A stretch of 64,000 nucleotides of DNA from Acetobacter ascendens. Lineage in GTDB: Bacteria > Pseudomonadota > Alphaproteobacteria > Acetobacterales > Acetobacteraceae. Below are positions 26,747 to 36,936 of the stretch, in pieces. The stretch's first letter is position 1. The number at the start of each line of letters is the position of its first letter. The position numbers and the translations under genes are program-made. The stretch spans positions 2,445,001 to 2,509,000 of the forward strand of contig NZ_CP015164.1 of NCBI RefSeq assembly GCF_001766235.1. Direction: 5' to 3'. The notes beneath the pieces were generated by a model that did no database searches, was not told where the DNA came from, and worked only from the letters and a program-made list of their open reading frames with translations.

Positions 26747-27927
26747 CACATATAACAGATGCCGTTGTTATTGGTGGTGGCCCCGTTGGGTTGGCAACAG
26801 CCCTTTCATTAGAAAAGGCGGGCCTTTCTGTAACCGTGCTAGAACGTTCTGCGCTACCTGTATGGGAAGAACCTCCTTTTGATGGGCGGGAAATAGCCCT
26901 TACGCATTATTCCATGCGTATTCTTAAAGAATGCGAAGCATGGGACCATATCCCGCAAAGCGTTATCTGCCCTTTGCGTGAAGCTCATGTTGAAACAGGA
27001 AATTTCCGCCACCCGCTTACATTTGATACAAACGGACGTGGAGAGGAAGCTCTTGGCTGGCTGGTTTCCAACAACCACATTCGGCGCGCCCTATTTGCCG
27101 CTGCAAGCGAAAAAGAGCGCGTTCACCTACAGCCTCACACCAGCGTAGAAACAGTACGACAAGGCCAAGATTATGCAGCCGTCCACCATTCGGGCGGACA
27201 GATTAAGACACGTCTTGTTGTTGGGGCTGATGGTCGCTTTTCCCTCACACGCAGGCGCGCAGGTATTGGCGCGATTGTGCATGATTTCCACAAATCCATG
27301 CTGGTTTGCCGCATGGCGCATGAATCTCCTCATCATAACATCGCGCTACAATGGTTTGATGAAGGACAGACGATAGCCTTGCTGCCAGTAAACGGTATGG
27401 CGTCCTCTTTAGTTCTCACGCTGCCAGCAAACGAAATACAGCGCCTGCTTGCAACACCGCGTGATGAATTCAATGCGGAAATTACCCAACGCGTTAGGGC
27501 CAGACTAGGCCAAATGCGCCTTGTAAGCACACGTCATGCTTATCCGCTTAAAGGAGTGTATGCGCATCGTTTCGTAGGACGACGTTTAGCTTTGGTTGGT
27601 GATGCGGCTGTAGGGATGCATCCCATTACAGCACACGGCTTCAACCTGGGGTTGAAGGGGCAGGAAACACTTGCCCAATGTATTCGCATAGCCTTTAACA
27701 CTCAGGCTGATGCCGGAAGCGCACATGCTTTGCGGCAGTATGAACGGCAACACAGACGTGCAACTGCTTTGTTATTTGCAGGCACAAACGGCATTGCCTC
27801 ACTTTACACGCATGATGCGCTGCCATTTAAACCCATTAGGCAAGCCTGCATCCGTCTGGCAGACAGGTTTACGCCTTTTAAGCAGGCCGTTACCACGCTG
27901 CTAATGGACAAAAAAACAACGGCCTGA
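26743..27927 (+). CDS. UbiH/UbiF/COQ6-family FAD-dependent monooxygenase
   Basis: A 394-residue flavoprotein hydroxylase of ubiquinone synthesis. The FAD motif GGGPVGLATALSLEKAGL is at residues 11-28, the middle DG motif is VVGADGRFSLTR, and the second FAD motif is LALVGDAAVGMHPITAHG near residue 283. Family members hydroxylate positions 1, 5 or 6 of the ring, and the position cannot be read from sequence alone. A UbiK-like accessory factor is at 3.3 kb. The start overlaps the nitroreductase stop. Confidence 0.88.
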   Translation: MTHITDAVVIGGGPVGLATALSLEKAGLSVTVLERSALPVWEEPPFDGREIALTHYSMRILKECEAWDHIPQSVICPLREAHVETGNFRHPLTFDTNGRGEEALGWLVSNNHIRRALFAAASEKERVHLQPHTSVETVRQGQDYAAVHHSGGQIKTRLVVGADGRFSLTRRRAGIGAIVHDFHKSMLVCRMAHESPHHNIALQWFDEGQTIALLPVNGMASSLVLTLPANEIQRLLATPRDEFNAEITQRVRARLGQMRLVSTRHAYPLKGVYAHRFVGRRLALVGDAAVGMHPITAHGFNLGLKGQETLAQCIRIAFNTQADAGSAHALRQYERQHRRATALLFAGTNGIASLYTHDALPFKPIRQACIRLADRFTPFKQAVTTLLMDKKTTA

Positions 27928-27932
27928 TTGTA

Positions 27933-27965
27933 AAAAGGCAGCCTGATTAGAGGCTGCCTTTTTTA
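27933..27965. terminator. Bidirectional terminator
   Basis: AAAAGGCAGCCT (27933-27944) pairs with AGGCTGCCTTTT (27951-27962). A- and T-runs lie on both sides. It separates the UbiH-like gene from the convergent DUF4186 gene, whose stop lies inside it. Confidence 0.85.
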
Positions 27966-28363
27966 TTTTCGCGTTCTAATTCACGTTCCAACCAACCCAT
28001 AATAACAGCCAGCACATAAGTCTGCTGCATTGGAGAAAGAGGCTGGTATTTTATAAAACCATGCCATTTTTCCAAGCATGATCTACAACATGTTCCCGTA
28101 GCGTGTTGTGCCACAAAAACAGGATGCCCTTTCCATGGGGTTTGCTTGCCATCTTTTTTGGGATTTGCAGGAGCAAGACGCCGAGTAATAAAATCTCGCC
28201 CATGCTCAGCAACCACAGGTAAACCTTTTCCTGTCAGATATGTCATATCCTGACAGTTTAAATGAAACCTGCTCCGAAAAGATGACCTTGCAAGCCGCGC
28301 CCACAGGGTATCTGGCACCGCAGGAAGTGTTTGCTCCTGCGAGAAAAGCTCACCCTGCTGCAC
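27947..28363 (-). CDS. DUF4186 protein
   Basis: A 138-residue protein recognised by WARLARSSFRSRFHL, then DFITRRLAPANPKKDGKQTPWKGHPVFVAQHATGTCCR in sections, and a helical end. The two Cys in TCCRSC and several His suggest a metal site or DNA contact, but the family has no established function. The start is uncertain: GTG at 28363 has AGGA eleven bases upstream; TTG at 28387 would add eight residues. It is downstream of the PsiE-like gene in the same direction. Confidence 0.75.
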   Translation of the reverse strand: MQQGELFSQEQTLPAVPDTLWARLARSSFRSRFHLNCQDMTYLTGKGLPVVAEHGRDFITRRLAPANPKKDGKQTPWKGHPVFVAQHATGTCCRSCLEKWHGFIKYQPLSPMQQTYVLAVIMGWLERELERENKKGSL

Positions 28364-28413
28364 TGTTATGATGTTCCTGAAAAGCAAAATACAACATTAT
28401 AATAATGTGGCTA

Positions 28414-28965
28414 TCATTCATCTGTTTTTACAGGGGGAACAGGTGTCTGTGCGATCAGTTCACCCTTACCTGTTGCCACACGAATATCCTGCTCGCGAAT
28501 CAGCCAGTAAACAACACCCAAAGCCAAGACTGCAGCCGAAAATGCCAGCATTTCAGCAGGCCTTACTTCGTGCAAATCCAGAATGATAAACTTGCGAGAA
28601 ACAGCCAGAAGCGCAATGAGCACAATTGTACGCACACGCACAACATCCCGACTATGCGACAGACTGATACGCAGCGAGCTTTTAAACTCCAGAGCAATAA
28701 TCACCGTAAAAATATTGCCAAACACTTCCTGAAAAGCGGGCATATTTGAAGCATCTATTTGCGATGACATCACCAGATACCAAACCTCTTTGGTCAGATG
28801 CCATGTTGCAATAGTTGTAATGACCATGATCAGGCCCGTGAGAACCAGCATGATCAGAAGTTCGAATCCTTCATAAAGATTCATCTCAAAAAAGCTTTTC
28901 CGCAGCCGTGTTGCTTCACGAGAAAAAGGATCTTGGGACATCTGATTATGGTCTGGACTGCTCAT
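28414..28965 (-). CDS. PsiE-like inner-membrane protein
   Basis: A 183-residue protein with four hydrophobic segments (about 35-60, 80-100, 115-130, 140-157), matching the phosphate-starvation-inducible PsiE family (PF06146): FELLIMLVLTGLIMVITTIAT, then EVFGNIFTVIIALEF and RTIVLIALLAVSRKFIILDL. N- and C-terminal tails are polar. The biochemical role of PsiE is unknown. No Pho box was recognised upstream. Confidence 0.82.
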   Translation of the reverse strand: MSSPDHNQMSQDPFSREATRLRKSFFEMNLYEGFELLIMLVLTGLIMVITTIATWHLTKEVWYLVMSSQIDASNMPAFQEVFGNIFTVIIALEFKSSLRISLSHSRDVVRVRTIVLIALLAVSRKFIILDLHEVRPAEMLAFSAAVLALGVVYWLIREQDIRVATGKGELIAQTPVPPVKTDE

Positions 28966-29622
28966 GTTTCTCTATACATTTGGTAAAAAAGGACTGTTCT
29001 TTCTATCAGAATATTCTGACCAAGTCTCACTTAGATGATGATTATTTCCTTTTTAACTGAATCCTAGCGCCATCTAGAGCGGAATGATTTCGTTATCCTG
29101 TGATAATCTAAATATGTTTTCTGCTGCTTCGTGAACTGGCGGCCTTTCACTTTCAGCCCCTCTTGGCAGCCTAATAGTACAAGCTAATTTTTGTTTACTT
29201 GAGCTGCAACCAGCACAGTCCCTTCATCACTAAAAGTGATATATCCGCAGTCAAACAGATGATCGATATTAGACAGCCGTTGTGGCTGTCTATATGCTCG
29301 GCCCCTGTCACTATTGCTTCTACACTGCTTCTGAATTTACCTTACCCGCGTCTAGCTTGATATTTAGGCTTGGCGTTCTGTCTGGCTCAACGCCACATCT
29401 ACTTGAATAGTTTGAGCTATGGCATCGTTTAAGGTGCATAACGCACCATCATCATTGCCAGCCCCTTGCGTCATTGCCAGAAAATCTTGCCCCATACGCC
29501 AAGCTGAGGGCTAATAGCCGCAGGATGGCTCACCACACCTTCCTGGCGAATTTGGCCGGAAGCGTTGGAAAGTATGTTTCACCCACCAAAACTGCATGAG
29601 GCGTAATTTCCCTTCCGTATTA
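28966..29622. other. Gene-poor stretch with possible decayed coding sequence
   Basis: About 650 bases without an intact gene. On the minus strand, protein-like segments occur in different frames: one ends ...FPTLPAKFARKVW near 29535, a second reads VVSHPAAISPQLGVWGKIFWQ to about 29475, and a third (29364-29495, 43 residues) begins MGQDFLAMTQGAGNDDGAL. This pattern suggests a frameshifted gene remnant, of unrecognised family. A perfect 8-bp hairpin, AGACAGCC/GGCTGTCT, lies at 29271-29291 without a T-run. Confidence 0.35.
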
Positions 29623-30321
29623 CTACGGTGCCGCCTTGCTGCCTTCGTTGGCGTAAGCATATGCCCCGCCACGATGAAGGGCACGCTGATAGGCAGAACG
29701 ATTATGAATACGATGCAGAAATGCCGCCACATGAGGCCGATTCTTTATTGCCCCAGCACGTGCAGCAGCGGCTGCTTCAAGAGGAAAACTCATCTGAATG
29801 TTCGCTGCGGTAAAATCATTTCCGGCAAACCATTCATTTTCAGAGAGACTGTGTTCCCAATAATCCATATGCAATTTTAGCTGTGGATTTATCAACTTTG
29901 ATTGCACCCCTTTTGCAATCAGGAAAGCAAAAGGGCGGATGGGCAAAGGAGCCTGCTTGGGCAGCATACCGAATATCAGCTTCAGCAATAGTGGCGGCAT
30001 AGCAGACCCTTCTGCGTAATGAAGCCAGTATAGAAAACGAATATATTCAGGTGTCTCGCGCGCTGGTGCCAGTCGGCCATTGCCATATTTATTGATGAGA
30101 TATTCGATGATTGCTCCGCTTTCTGCCAGCGTCACATTTCCATCTGTATCCGTTATGATGGGAGCCTTGCTCAACGGATGAATAGCCCGCAGAGACTTTG
30201 GAGCCATCATAGTTTTAGGGTCGCGTTTGTAAAACTGGATGTCATAAGGAAGTTTCAGTTCTTCCAGCAGCCACAGAATTCGCTGTGAACGGGAGTTATC
30301 CAGATGATGTACGGTTATCAT
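29623..30321 (-). CDS. Glutathione S-transferase family protein
   Basis: A 232-residue GST. The N-terminal thioredoxin-like domain has HHLDNSRSQRILWLLEEL, where SRSQR fits the catalytic Ser region of bacterial GSTs. The glutathione-binding motif TLAESGAIIEYL is near residue 65. The C-terminal helical domain contains WFAGNDFTAANIQMSFPL. The ATG at 30321 gives the normal start; TTG at 30342 would add seven residues. Role is probably conjugation or peroxide reduction of an unknown substrate. Confidence 0.88.
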   Translation of the reverse strand: MITVHHLDNSRSQRILWLLEELKLPYDIQFYKRDPKTMMAPKSLRAIHPLSKAPIITDTDGNVTLAESGAIIEYLINKYGNGRLAPARETPEYIRFLYWLHYAEGSAMPPLLLKLIFGMLPKQAPLPIRPFAFLIAKGVQSKLINPQLKLHMDYWEHSLSENEWFAGNDFTAANIQMSFPLEAAAAARAGAIKNRPHVAAFLHRIHNRSAYQRALHRGGAYAYANEGSKAAP

Positions 30322-30595
30322 AATACACGGCCCTTCTTCCAACTGGTGCCCAAACAGAGCTGATTACCAATTAGAAGATGTGTTTAGGGGCTTTGGTTCC
30401 GTATGCCATTTAAACCATACCATAGGCATATTTTTGCACCTGCAAAATTGCAGCAAAAAAAATACGCAAACACTAGAAAGTAGCAAAGGATAAGCGAAAG
30501 CTGGTGCGGCTTTTGTCCGTAAAACCCAAAGGCAAGAAAAAGCCTCTGCCTTACTAGCCAGCCACCAAAATACCACCAAAAATTTAAGAAAAATT

Positions 30596-30671
<76 letters not shown>

Positions 30672-30739
30672 TTACAGCATATAACTGCTGAATTGAGGCA
30701 GTTTTTACCACCTCTAAATCATTAAGACAAGTCTGAAAT

Positions 30740-31663
30740 TTAGGTTTTTAACATAGCTAGCACGGCATCAAGCTGATCCAGGCTTTTGTAATGAATTTGT
30801 AAGGAGCCCCCTTTGCGTCCATCAAAATGGACTTGAACCTTAAGCCCTAAGCGCGTTCCCAAATCTCTTTCCAATGCGGAAATTTCGGGATCCTTCATAA
30901 CTTTAGGTTCTTTGGGTTCAACTTTTGTATTTTTTGCCTGCTCAAGAGCTTTCTGAACCAAAGCTTCCGTTTGCCGGACAGATAATCCTTTAGAGATAAC
31001 CTCTGCGGCGGCCTGTATGGGATCAGGGTGCACCAGCAACGCACGCGCATGTCCCCCAGAAAGGGTTCCCTTTTTAAGTTCCTGCCGCACAACATCAGGC
31101 AAACGTAACAAACGCAGCGTATTGGCAACATGCGGGCGAGATTTGCCTATAGCTTTGGCCAATTCCTCTTGGGTCAGGCTATATTCTTCCATTAGCCGAC
31201 TAAAACCTTCAGCCTCTTCAACTGGGTTCAGATCTGCACGCTGAAGGTTTTCAACCAGAGCGGCTGCCATGGCATCTGCTTCAGACAGATCCCGGACATG
31301 CACTGGCACTTCATGGCACTGCGCCAACTGCGCAGCACGCCAACGACGTTCCCCTGCAATAATCTGGTAATGCCCAGTTTTATGAGGATCTGGCCGCACC
31401 AGAATAGGCTGAAGTATGCCCCGCTCCCGAATAGATTCAGCAAGCTCCTGTAAGGCTTCTGGTTCCATATCCTGGCGTGGCTGAAAAGGCCCCGGAGCAA
31501 GAACCTCAACTGGTAATGAGCTTGCTGTAGGCGTAGCCTTGCCGGCAGTTTTACTGGAGGAAGATGCAGGTTCCTCTACAGAAGCAGCATCACCAAGCAG
31601 AGCAGCCAGCCCACGACCAAGCTTGGGACGTGCAGAGGTTTTACGTGATGATTGACCACTCAT
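30740..31663 (-). CDS. parB: Chromosome partitioning protein ParB
   Basis: A 307-residue CTP-dependent DNA clamp that loads at parS. The N-terminal domain has [20 protein letters not shown] and the CTPase box GERRWRAAQ (near residue 105). The central helix-turn-helix follows ([20 protein letters not shown]), and the C-terminal dimerisation domain ends [13 protein letters not shown]. Two perfect parS sites lie upstream at 33005 and 35359. Its ATG overlaps the parA stop (ATGA). ParB spreads around parS and recruits SMC. Confidence 0.95.
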   Translation of the reverse strand: MSGQSSRKTSARPKLGRGLAALLGDAASVEEPASSSSKTAGKATPTASSLPVEVLAPGPFQPRQDMEPEALQELAESIRERGILQPILVRPDPHKTGHYQIIAGERRWRAAQLAQCHEVPVHVRDLSEADAMAAALVENLQRADLNPVEEAEGFSRLMEEYSLTQEELAKAIGKSRPHVANTLRLLRLPDVVRQELKKGTLSGGHARALLVHPDPIQAAAEVISKGLSVRQTEALVQKALEQAKNTKVEPKEPKVMKDPEISALERDLGTRLGLKVQVHFDGRKGGSLQIHYKSLDQLDAVLAMLKT

Positions 31664-32457
31664 GATACCGATGCCCTCTTCATGACTTCTGCTGCCAATG
31701 CCTGATAAGCTGTTGTTCCGCTTGCTCTGGAATCATACAGCATAACAGGCTGACCGTGGCTCTGGGCTTCTGAAATACGGATATTACGTGGGATAACCGT
31801 TTCGAGCACATCTTTACCAAAGAAGCTTCGTGCATCTGCAGCCACAAGCTCAGACAGATTATTTCGTCTGTCATACATGGTCAGAACAATGCCCGCCATT
31901 TTCAGCTCAGGGTTCAGGTTTTTTTGCACGCGTCCAATAGTTTTAACCAGATGGCCCAAACCTTCTAAGGCAAAGAACTCACACTGTAGTGGAGCCAGAA
32001 CACCATCTGCGGCCACAAAGGAATTCAATGTCAGCAACCCCAAGCTAGGGGGACAATCTATAATCACAAAATCCACGGTCTCACGCAAAGGCTCTAATGC
32101 CGTGCGTAATCTGGTTTCTCGGTGCTCCGCATCCACCAGTTCAATTTCAGCTCCTACCAGCTCTGTGTTGGCGGCAATGACTGAAAGATTATCAATTTCG
32201 GTAGGCTGCAAAAGATCATCTGCGGCTTTTTCATGCATCAGAAGCGCGTAAGAGCCACCTTTGCGGGAATCATAATCAACCCCCAAACCTGTTGAAGCAT
32301 TCCCCTGAGGGTCCATATCCAGAAGTACAACTTTAGCACCATCAGCCGCCAGAGATGCTGCCAGATTAATGGCCGTAGTGGTTTTACCTACGCCCCCTTT
32401 CTGGTTTGCAACAGCAAAAACGTGGCAGGCTTTCCCGCTCTTCTTAACCTTAGACAC
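31660..32457 (-). CDS. parA: Chromosome partitioning ATPase ParA
   Basis: A 265-residue MinD/ParA-type ATPase. The deviant Walker A is [16 protein letters not shown] (near residue 20), with Walker A' [11 protein letters not shown] and Walker [15 protein letters not shown]. It forms DNA-bound dimers that pull ParB-parS complexes to segregate origins. The start is GTG at 32457, overlapping the end of rsmG by eight bases, which fits a single mnmE-mnmG-rsmG-parA-parB transcript. Confidence 0.95.
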   Translation of the reverse strand: MSKVKKSGKACHVFAVANQKGGVGKTTTAINLAASLAADGAKVVLLDMDPQGNASTGLGVDYDSRKGGSYALLMHEKAADDLLQPTEIDNLSVIAANTELVGAEIELVDAEHRETRLRTALEPLRETVDFVIIDCPPSLGLLTLNSFVAADGVLAPLQCEFFALEGLGHLVKTIGRVQKNLNPELKMAGIVLTMYDRRNNLSELVAADARSFFGKDVLETVIPRNIRISEAQSHGQPVMLYDSRASGTTAYQALAAEVMKRASVS

Positions 32458-33046
32458 GATTAAAATTTCTCACTTCCAGAATCATACCATCAGAACTTGT
32501 CTGGCTTGGATATGCTTGAACATCCATCTGCCAGACCTGCTCCGCGTCTTGGATTTCCTGCACAGCCTGTTGCCCTTTAAGAAAAATAGCTTTCCCTTCA
32601 GGCTGTAACAGCGGGTGCGCCCACTCCAAAAGTTTAACCAACGGAGCTAAAGCCCGCGCTGTTACTACAGGTGCGGGCTGAACTTTTACACTTTCAAGCC
32701 TGCATGGCAAAACTTCCAAATTTGTTTGGGTAAGCCGTGCGACTTCACGCAAAAAAGCAGCCTTCCTTTGGTCCGATTCAATCAAAACCCCGGGTATACC
32801 AGTTGCTATCCCTACCACCACAGCAGGAAACCCGCCCCCAGAGCCCATATCAATAAATCGGCTTTGGCCTTGTATCAAAGGAACAAGTTGAAGACTATCA
32901 AGAACATGCCTGCTCCAGACATTCTCAATATCCTTGGAAGAAACAAGATTTATACGAGGGTTCCACTTTTCCAGAAGGCTTACAAACGCGAAAAGCTTTT
33001 CTTCTGTTTCACGTGAAACATGAACTCCCTCAGGCCACTTGTGCAT
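32450..33046 (-). CDS. rsmG: 16S rRNA (guanine-527-N7) methyltransferase
   Basis: A 198-residue SAM-dependent methyltransferase (GidB) acting on G527 of 16S rRNA. The SAM motif is [14 protein letters not shown] near residue 65, and [19 protein letters not shown] is the family segment before it. The start overlaps the end of mnmG by 17 bases. Codons 9-15 contain a perfect parS site, so this gene start doubles as a segregation element. Confidence 0.95.
   Translation of the reverse strand: MHKWPEGVHVSRETEEKLFAFVSLLEKWNPRINLVSSKDIENVWSRHVLDSLQLVPLIQGQSRFIDMGSGGGFPAVVVGIATGIPGVLIESDQRKAAFLREVARLTQTNLEVLPCRLESVKVQPAPVVTARALAPLVKLLEWAHPLLQPEGKAIFLKGQQAVQEIQDAEQVWQMDVQAYPSQTSSDGMILEVRNFNRV
33005..33020. 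promoter_or_regulatory. parS site 1 (ParB loading site)
   Basis: TGTTTCACGTGAAACA is the exact 16-bp palindromic consensus bound by chromosomal ParB. It lies in the first codons of rsmG, about 1.3 kb upstream of parB. Confidence 0.95.
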
Positions 33047-34910
33047 GGTGCTGCCCTTTTTTAAGATAAGCTAGAACAGCCATAAGGGCAGAAGGTGTTA
33101 TGCCTGGTATACGTTGTGCTGCACCAAAGCTTTCTGGCCGTGCCTGCTCTAACCTTTCCTGCATTTCAGCACTCAGGCCGCCTATTTTTCTGAAGTCCAT
33201 ATCCTGAGGGAAACGGATTTCTGTTTCTGCCTCAAGTTGTTTGATCTCACGCTTTTGCCTTGCCAGATAACCGCTATAGCGCGCCTCTGTTCTCACGTAG
33301 CTACGTGCACGCTCAGAATACTCCTGCACCCAAGGTGCTAAAGTTTCTATGGTATCCTCATCAACTGCCTGCCCCATCACTTCCAGAAGGTTCCGACGGC
33401 GACCATCTTGAGCAACTTTAATGCTAACTTGAGAAAGTGCCTGTGGAGGCCAGCTTTCTGCTTCTGCTTTTTGAGTGAAGTGCTTTATCTCATGCATATC
33501 TCGCTCAAAGACCTCACGCCTTTCAGCACCTATGCATCCCCACTCCAAGCCTATCGGGGTTAAACGCACATCTGCATTATCCGCCCGCAATGTCAGCCGA
33601 TATTCAGCACGTGATGTAAACATGCGGTAGGGTTCGCTCACCCCTTGCGTTGTCAGATCATCAATCATAACGCCCAAATAAGCTTTCCCGCGATCAAGGC
33701 TAACAGCTTTCTGCCCACCTGCCCTTCTTGCTGCGTTTACACCTGCCAAAAGGCCTTGAGCGCCAGCCTCTTCGTAGCCTGTGGTGCCATTAATCTGGCC
33801 TGCTAAGAATAAATTAGGGCACTTTTTAAGTTCTAAAGAAACAGTTAGTTCGCGTGGGTCAACGTAATCATATTCTACAGCGTAACCGTATTGCGCAATA
33901 ACCGCCTTCTCCAACCCTGGGATAGAGTGGATCATGGCATCCTGCACATCTGCCGGCAGGCTGGTAGAAATACCATTGGGGTAAACCAGCCCCCCCCCTT
34001 CGTGATCAGGAAGTGCTTCTGGCTCCAGAAAAATCTGATGTCCCGTTTTTTCTGAAAATCGCACGACCTTGTCTTCAATAGAAGGACAGTACCGTGGCCC
34101 CCGGCCCGAAATAGCCCCGCCATATACAGCAGAAAGATGTAAATGTTCTCTGATAATATCGTGGGTTTTTGAAACTGTTGCAGTTATGCCGCACACCATT
34201 TGCGGGTTTGTGATGGACGCTGTTAAACGGCTAAACGGCTCGGGGGACGCGTCCCCCTTATCAACAGCAAGCGATGCCCAATCTATTGTGTCACGTTTGA
34301 GCCGCGCTGGTGTTCCAGTTTTTAAGCGCGCAATCCGCAAACCTAACTTTTTTAACCGTGACGCCAATGCAACCGAAGGTTGTTCTCCAATTCGCCCCGC
34401 TGGTTGGCTTTTATGCCCTATATGAATAACTCCATCCAGGAACGTACCTGTTGTTAAAACAACAGCACCCGCTGCCCATTGGCGTCCATCTTCACAGGCA
34501 ACACCGGCAACATGGCTTTGATCATCACAAATAAAATCCGTTACAGCCCCCTCATCAATATCAAGTCCCTCTGTGTTTGCCAGAATATCCTGCACAGCTT
34601 GACGATATAAAAGACGATCAGCCTGGACTCTCGGCCCCTGCACAGCGGGTCCTTTAGAGCGATTGAGAAGTTTAAAGTGAATACCGGCTCGGTCTGCCGC
34701 CCGTGCCATAACACCATCCAGCGCATCAATTTCACGCACCAGATGCCCCTTACCGATACCACCGATGGCAGGGTTACAGGACATAGCGCCAACCGTGTTT
34801 TTATGGTGCGTTAACAAAAGCGTTTTGGCACCACAACGCGCAGCAGCGGCAGCGGCCTCGCATCCAGCGTGGCCTCCTCCTACCACAATAACATCGTAAG
34901 CCTTGTTCAT
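33030..34910 (-). CDS. mnmG: tRNA uridine-5-carboxymethylaminomethyl(34) synthesis enzyme MnmG
   Basis: A 626-residue FAD protein (GidA) that with MnmE installs the cmnm5 group at wobble U34 of several tRNAs. The FAD motif [19 protein letters not shown] is near residue 10, and the signatures [19 protein letters not shown] and [15 protein letters not shown] follow. The C-terminal helical domain ends [17 protein letters not shown]. The ATG at 34910 is preceded by GGAAGGG; an upstream start at 34928 is less likely. Confidence 0.95.
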   Translation of the reverse strand: MNKAYDVIVVGGGHAGCEAAAAAARCGAKTLLLTHHKNTVGAMSCNPAIGGIGKGHLVREIDALDGVMARAADRAGIHFKLLNRSKGPAVQGPRVQADRLLYRQAVQDILANTEGLDIDEGAVTDFICDDQSHVAGVACEDGRQWAAGAVVLTTGTFLDGVIHIGHKSQPAGRIGEQPSVALASRLKKLGLRIARLKTGTPARLKRDTIDWASLAVDKGDASPEPFSRLTASITNPQMVCGITATVSKTHDIIREHLHLSAVYGGAISGRGPRYCPSIEDKVVRFSEKTGHQIFLEPEALPDHEGGGLVYPNGISTSLPADVQDAMIHSIPGLEKAVIAQYGYAVEYDYVDPRELTVSLELKKCPNLFLAGQINGTTGYEEAGAQGLLAGVNAARRAGGQKAVSLDRGKAYLGVMIDDLTTQGVSEPYRMFTSRAEYRLTLRADNADVRLTPIGLEWGCIGAERREVFERDMHEIKHFTQKAEAESWPPQALSQVSIKVAQDGRRRNLLEVMGQAVDEDTIETLAPWVQEYSERARSYVRTEARYSGYLARQKREIKQLEAETEIRFPQDMDFRKIGGLSAEMQERLEQARPESFGAAQRIPGITPSALMAVLAYLKKGQHHAQVA

Positions 34911-34931
34911 CGTTTGCCCTTCCTGCACACC

Positions 34932-36263
34932 TTACTTTCCAATACAAAATTGGCCGAATATCGTATCCAGCAGATCTTCTACACCAACATGCCCTGTTAG
35001 GCGCCCTAACGCCCGCATAGCTAACCGCAGCTCTTCACCACGCAATTCTGGCCAATCCTGCAGCAACGCAGCATGGAGGCACCTTACAGCCTCCTGCACG
35101 CCTGCTTTGTGTCGTGCGCGCGTAAGAAGCGGTGCTCCAGATGCGGATGCAGCCGTAAGCTCCTCAACTTTTCTCTGTAGGAAAGTATATAACTCAGGCA
35201 GCCCATCTCCTGTTTTCAAACTAATGGCAAAAACATCCTTGCCTAGAATGGTTTTGGGAATTTCACCGATATCTACCTTATTCCCAATCAAAGTGGCGCC
35301 GGGGAAAATATCATCTGGCGGCTCATTGGCTGGGAACATTTGTAACACACAATCTGCCTGTTTCACGTGAAACAATGCACGGCGTACCCCTTCCGCTTCA
35401 ATTTCATCATCTGTTTCTCGCAAACCAGCAGTGTCAACAAATGTCACTTTTATCCCGGCAAGAATACAGGCGGCCTCTAAGGCATCACGCGTTGTTCCTG
35501 CCTTTGAAGATACGATGGCAGTATCCCGGCCCGTAAGCCAATTTAACAAACTGCTTTTACCTGCATTTGGTGGGCCTGTAATAGCAAACACGACCCCTTG
35601 CCGTATTCTCTCCCCATGCTCACCGTCGGCAATATGTTGCTGCATTTCAAACTGAAGTTTTTGAATTTCCTGATTGATACCCTCTTCCACTTCAGCGGGT
35701 AAATCTTCGTCCGGAAAATCTATAAGAGCTTCCTGAAAAGCGAGTATCTTTTTTAACCGTTCAGACCAGCCTGAATATAATTGGCTTAATGCACCATCAG
35801 CTTGTGCCAAAGCCAGCTTTCTTTGACCATCGGTTTCAGCAGCAACCAAATCGGCAATACCCTCGGCTTCAACCAGATCCATGCGACCATTCACAAATGC
35901 ACGCCTTGTAAATTCACCGGGCTCAGCTGGCCGCGCCCCAGCGTTCACCAAAGCCTCGGAAACAGCACGTATAATGGCAGGCCCAGCATGTAGATGCAGT
36001 TCAAACCCATCTTCACCTGTATAATTTTGCGGGCCAGGAAACCAGAGAACCAACGCCTCATCTAGTAAGTCATCTTGAGTAGAAGCATTGTTCCAGATTT
36101 TACGAAGAACAGCCTTACGCGCTACAGGCAGCTTGCCACAAACCTGTAAAAGAATGTTTCGGCTGCCTGCACCGCTCACACGCAAAACTGCAATTGCCGC
36201 ACGCTCTATTCCTGTTGAAAGCGCAAAGATTGTATCTTCAGCCTGATACCCCAACGCGGCCAC
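34932..36263 (-). CDS. mnmE: tRNA modification GTPase MnmE
   Basis: A 443-residue GTPase (TrmE), partner of MnmG. The N-terminal folate-binding domain begins [21 protein letters not shown]. The G domain (about 215-370) has [16 protein letters not shown], the K-loop AGTTRD and [14 protein letters not shown]. The protein ends with the conserved FCIGK, where Cys is the family residue. The start is GTG at 36263, but GGAAAGG abuts it; a TTG at 36254 has better spacing and may be the real start. A parS site lies inside. Confidence 0.95.
   Translation of the reverse strand: MAALGYQAEDTIFALSTGIERAAIAVLRVSGAGSRNILLQVCGKLPVARKAVLRKIWNNASTQDDLLDEALVLWFPGPQNYTGEDGFELHLHAGPAIIRAVSEALVNAGARPAEPGEFTRRAFVNGRMDLVEAEGIADLVAAETDGQRKLALAQADGALSQLYSGWSERLKKILAFQEALIDFPDEDLPAEVEEGINQEIQKLQFEMQQHIADGEHGERIRQGVVFAITGPPNAGKSSLLNWLTGRDTAIVSSKAGTTRDALEAACILAGIKVTFVDTAGLRETDDEIEAEGVRRALFHVKQADCVLQMFPANEPPDDIFPGATLIGNKVDIGEIPKTILGKDVFAISLKTGDGLPELYTFLQRKVEELTAASASGAPLLTRARHKAGVQEAVRCLHAALLQDWPELRGEELRLAMRALGRLTGHVGVEDLLDTIFGQFCIGK
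35359..35374. promoter_or_regulatory. parS site 2 (ParB loading site)
   Basis: A second exact copy of TGTTTCACGTGAAACA, inside mnmE, 2.35 kb from the first. It lies about 8 kb from the putative origin. Confidence 0.95.
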
Positions 36264-36425
36264 CCTTTCCGTTATCGTATGCCTGTTTCTTCTTGCTGCT
36301 TCTAATGCAGTTTTTCATGCAAACGTAGAGTTAAAAAATGATAGCCTCCCCCTTGCCTGCGTGATGAAGCACACTCCGGTTAGACAACACCAAAAGATTT
36401 TGAACAAAAGTAAGGTTTATGTTTT

Positions 36426-36890
36426 ATGCCCCAACTCTCGCTGCACTCTCCTTTAGGTCCAATCACTTTGTCTGAAGAAGACGGGAAGATTATCTCTTTG
36501 GATTGGGGATGGGGTCGAGATCAAACCGAAACTCCCCTGCTCTGCCAAGCACGTGAATGGTTGGATAATTGGTTTGATGACCCTGAGAGTGCAGGTTCTT
36601 TCCCGCTTCCTCTGGATCCTTATGGAACAGCTTATCAGAAAAAAATCTGGGCCGCATTGCAGGAAATCCCAGTGGGCGAAACAACCACATATGGAGAACT
36701 CGCCGAAAAAATCGGTGGTAGTCCCCAGTCAGTTGGTCAAGCCGTTGGGAGAAACCCTATCCCCATCCTTATTCCCTGCCATCGCGTTGTGGGGGCTTCT
36801 GGCTTAGGAGGATATTCTGGTGATGGTGGTGTGGATGATAAAGCGTGGCTTCTACGCTTAGAAGGCGCCAAATTTCCACACCACTCCTAA
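36426..36890 (+). CDS. ogt: Methylated-DNA-[protein]-cysteine S-methyltransferase
   Basis: A 154-residue suicide DNA-repair protein that takes O6-methyl groups from guanine. The active-site Cys is in IPILIPCHRVVGASG (near residue 118), and the DNA-binding helix-turn-helix segment is TTYGELAEKIGGSPQSVGQAVGRNP in parts. Length fits Ogt without the Ada sensor domain. It stands alone, divergent from mnmE. Confidence 0.93.
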   Translation: MPQLSLHSPLGPITLSEEDGKIISLDWGWGRDQTETPLLCQAREWLDNWFDDPESAGSFPLPLDPYGTAYQKKIWAALQEIPVGETTTYGELAEKIGGSPQSVGQAVGRNPIPILIPCHRVVGASGLGGYSGDGGVDDKAWLLRLEGAKFPHHS

Positions 36891-36936
36891 ACTGCTCTGA
36901 TACGGATTCTAGCGTTATCGGATGAACGTATGTTCT

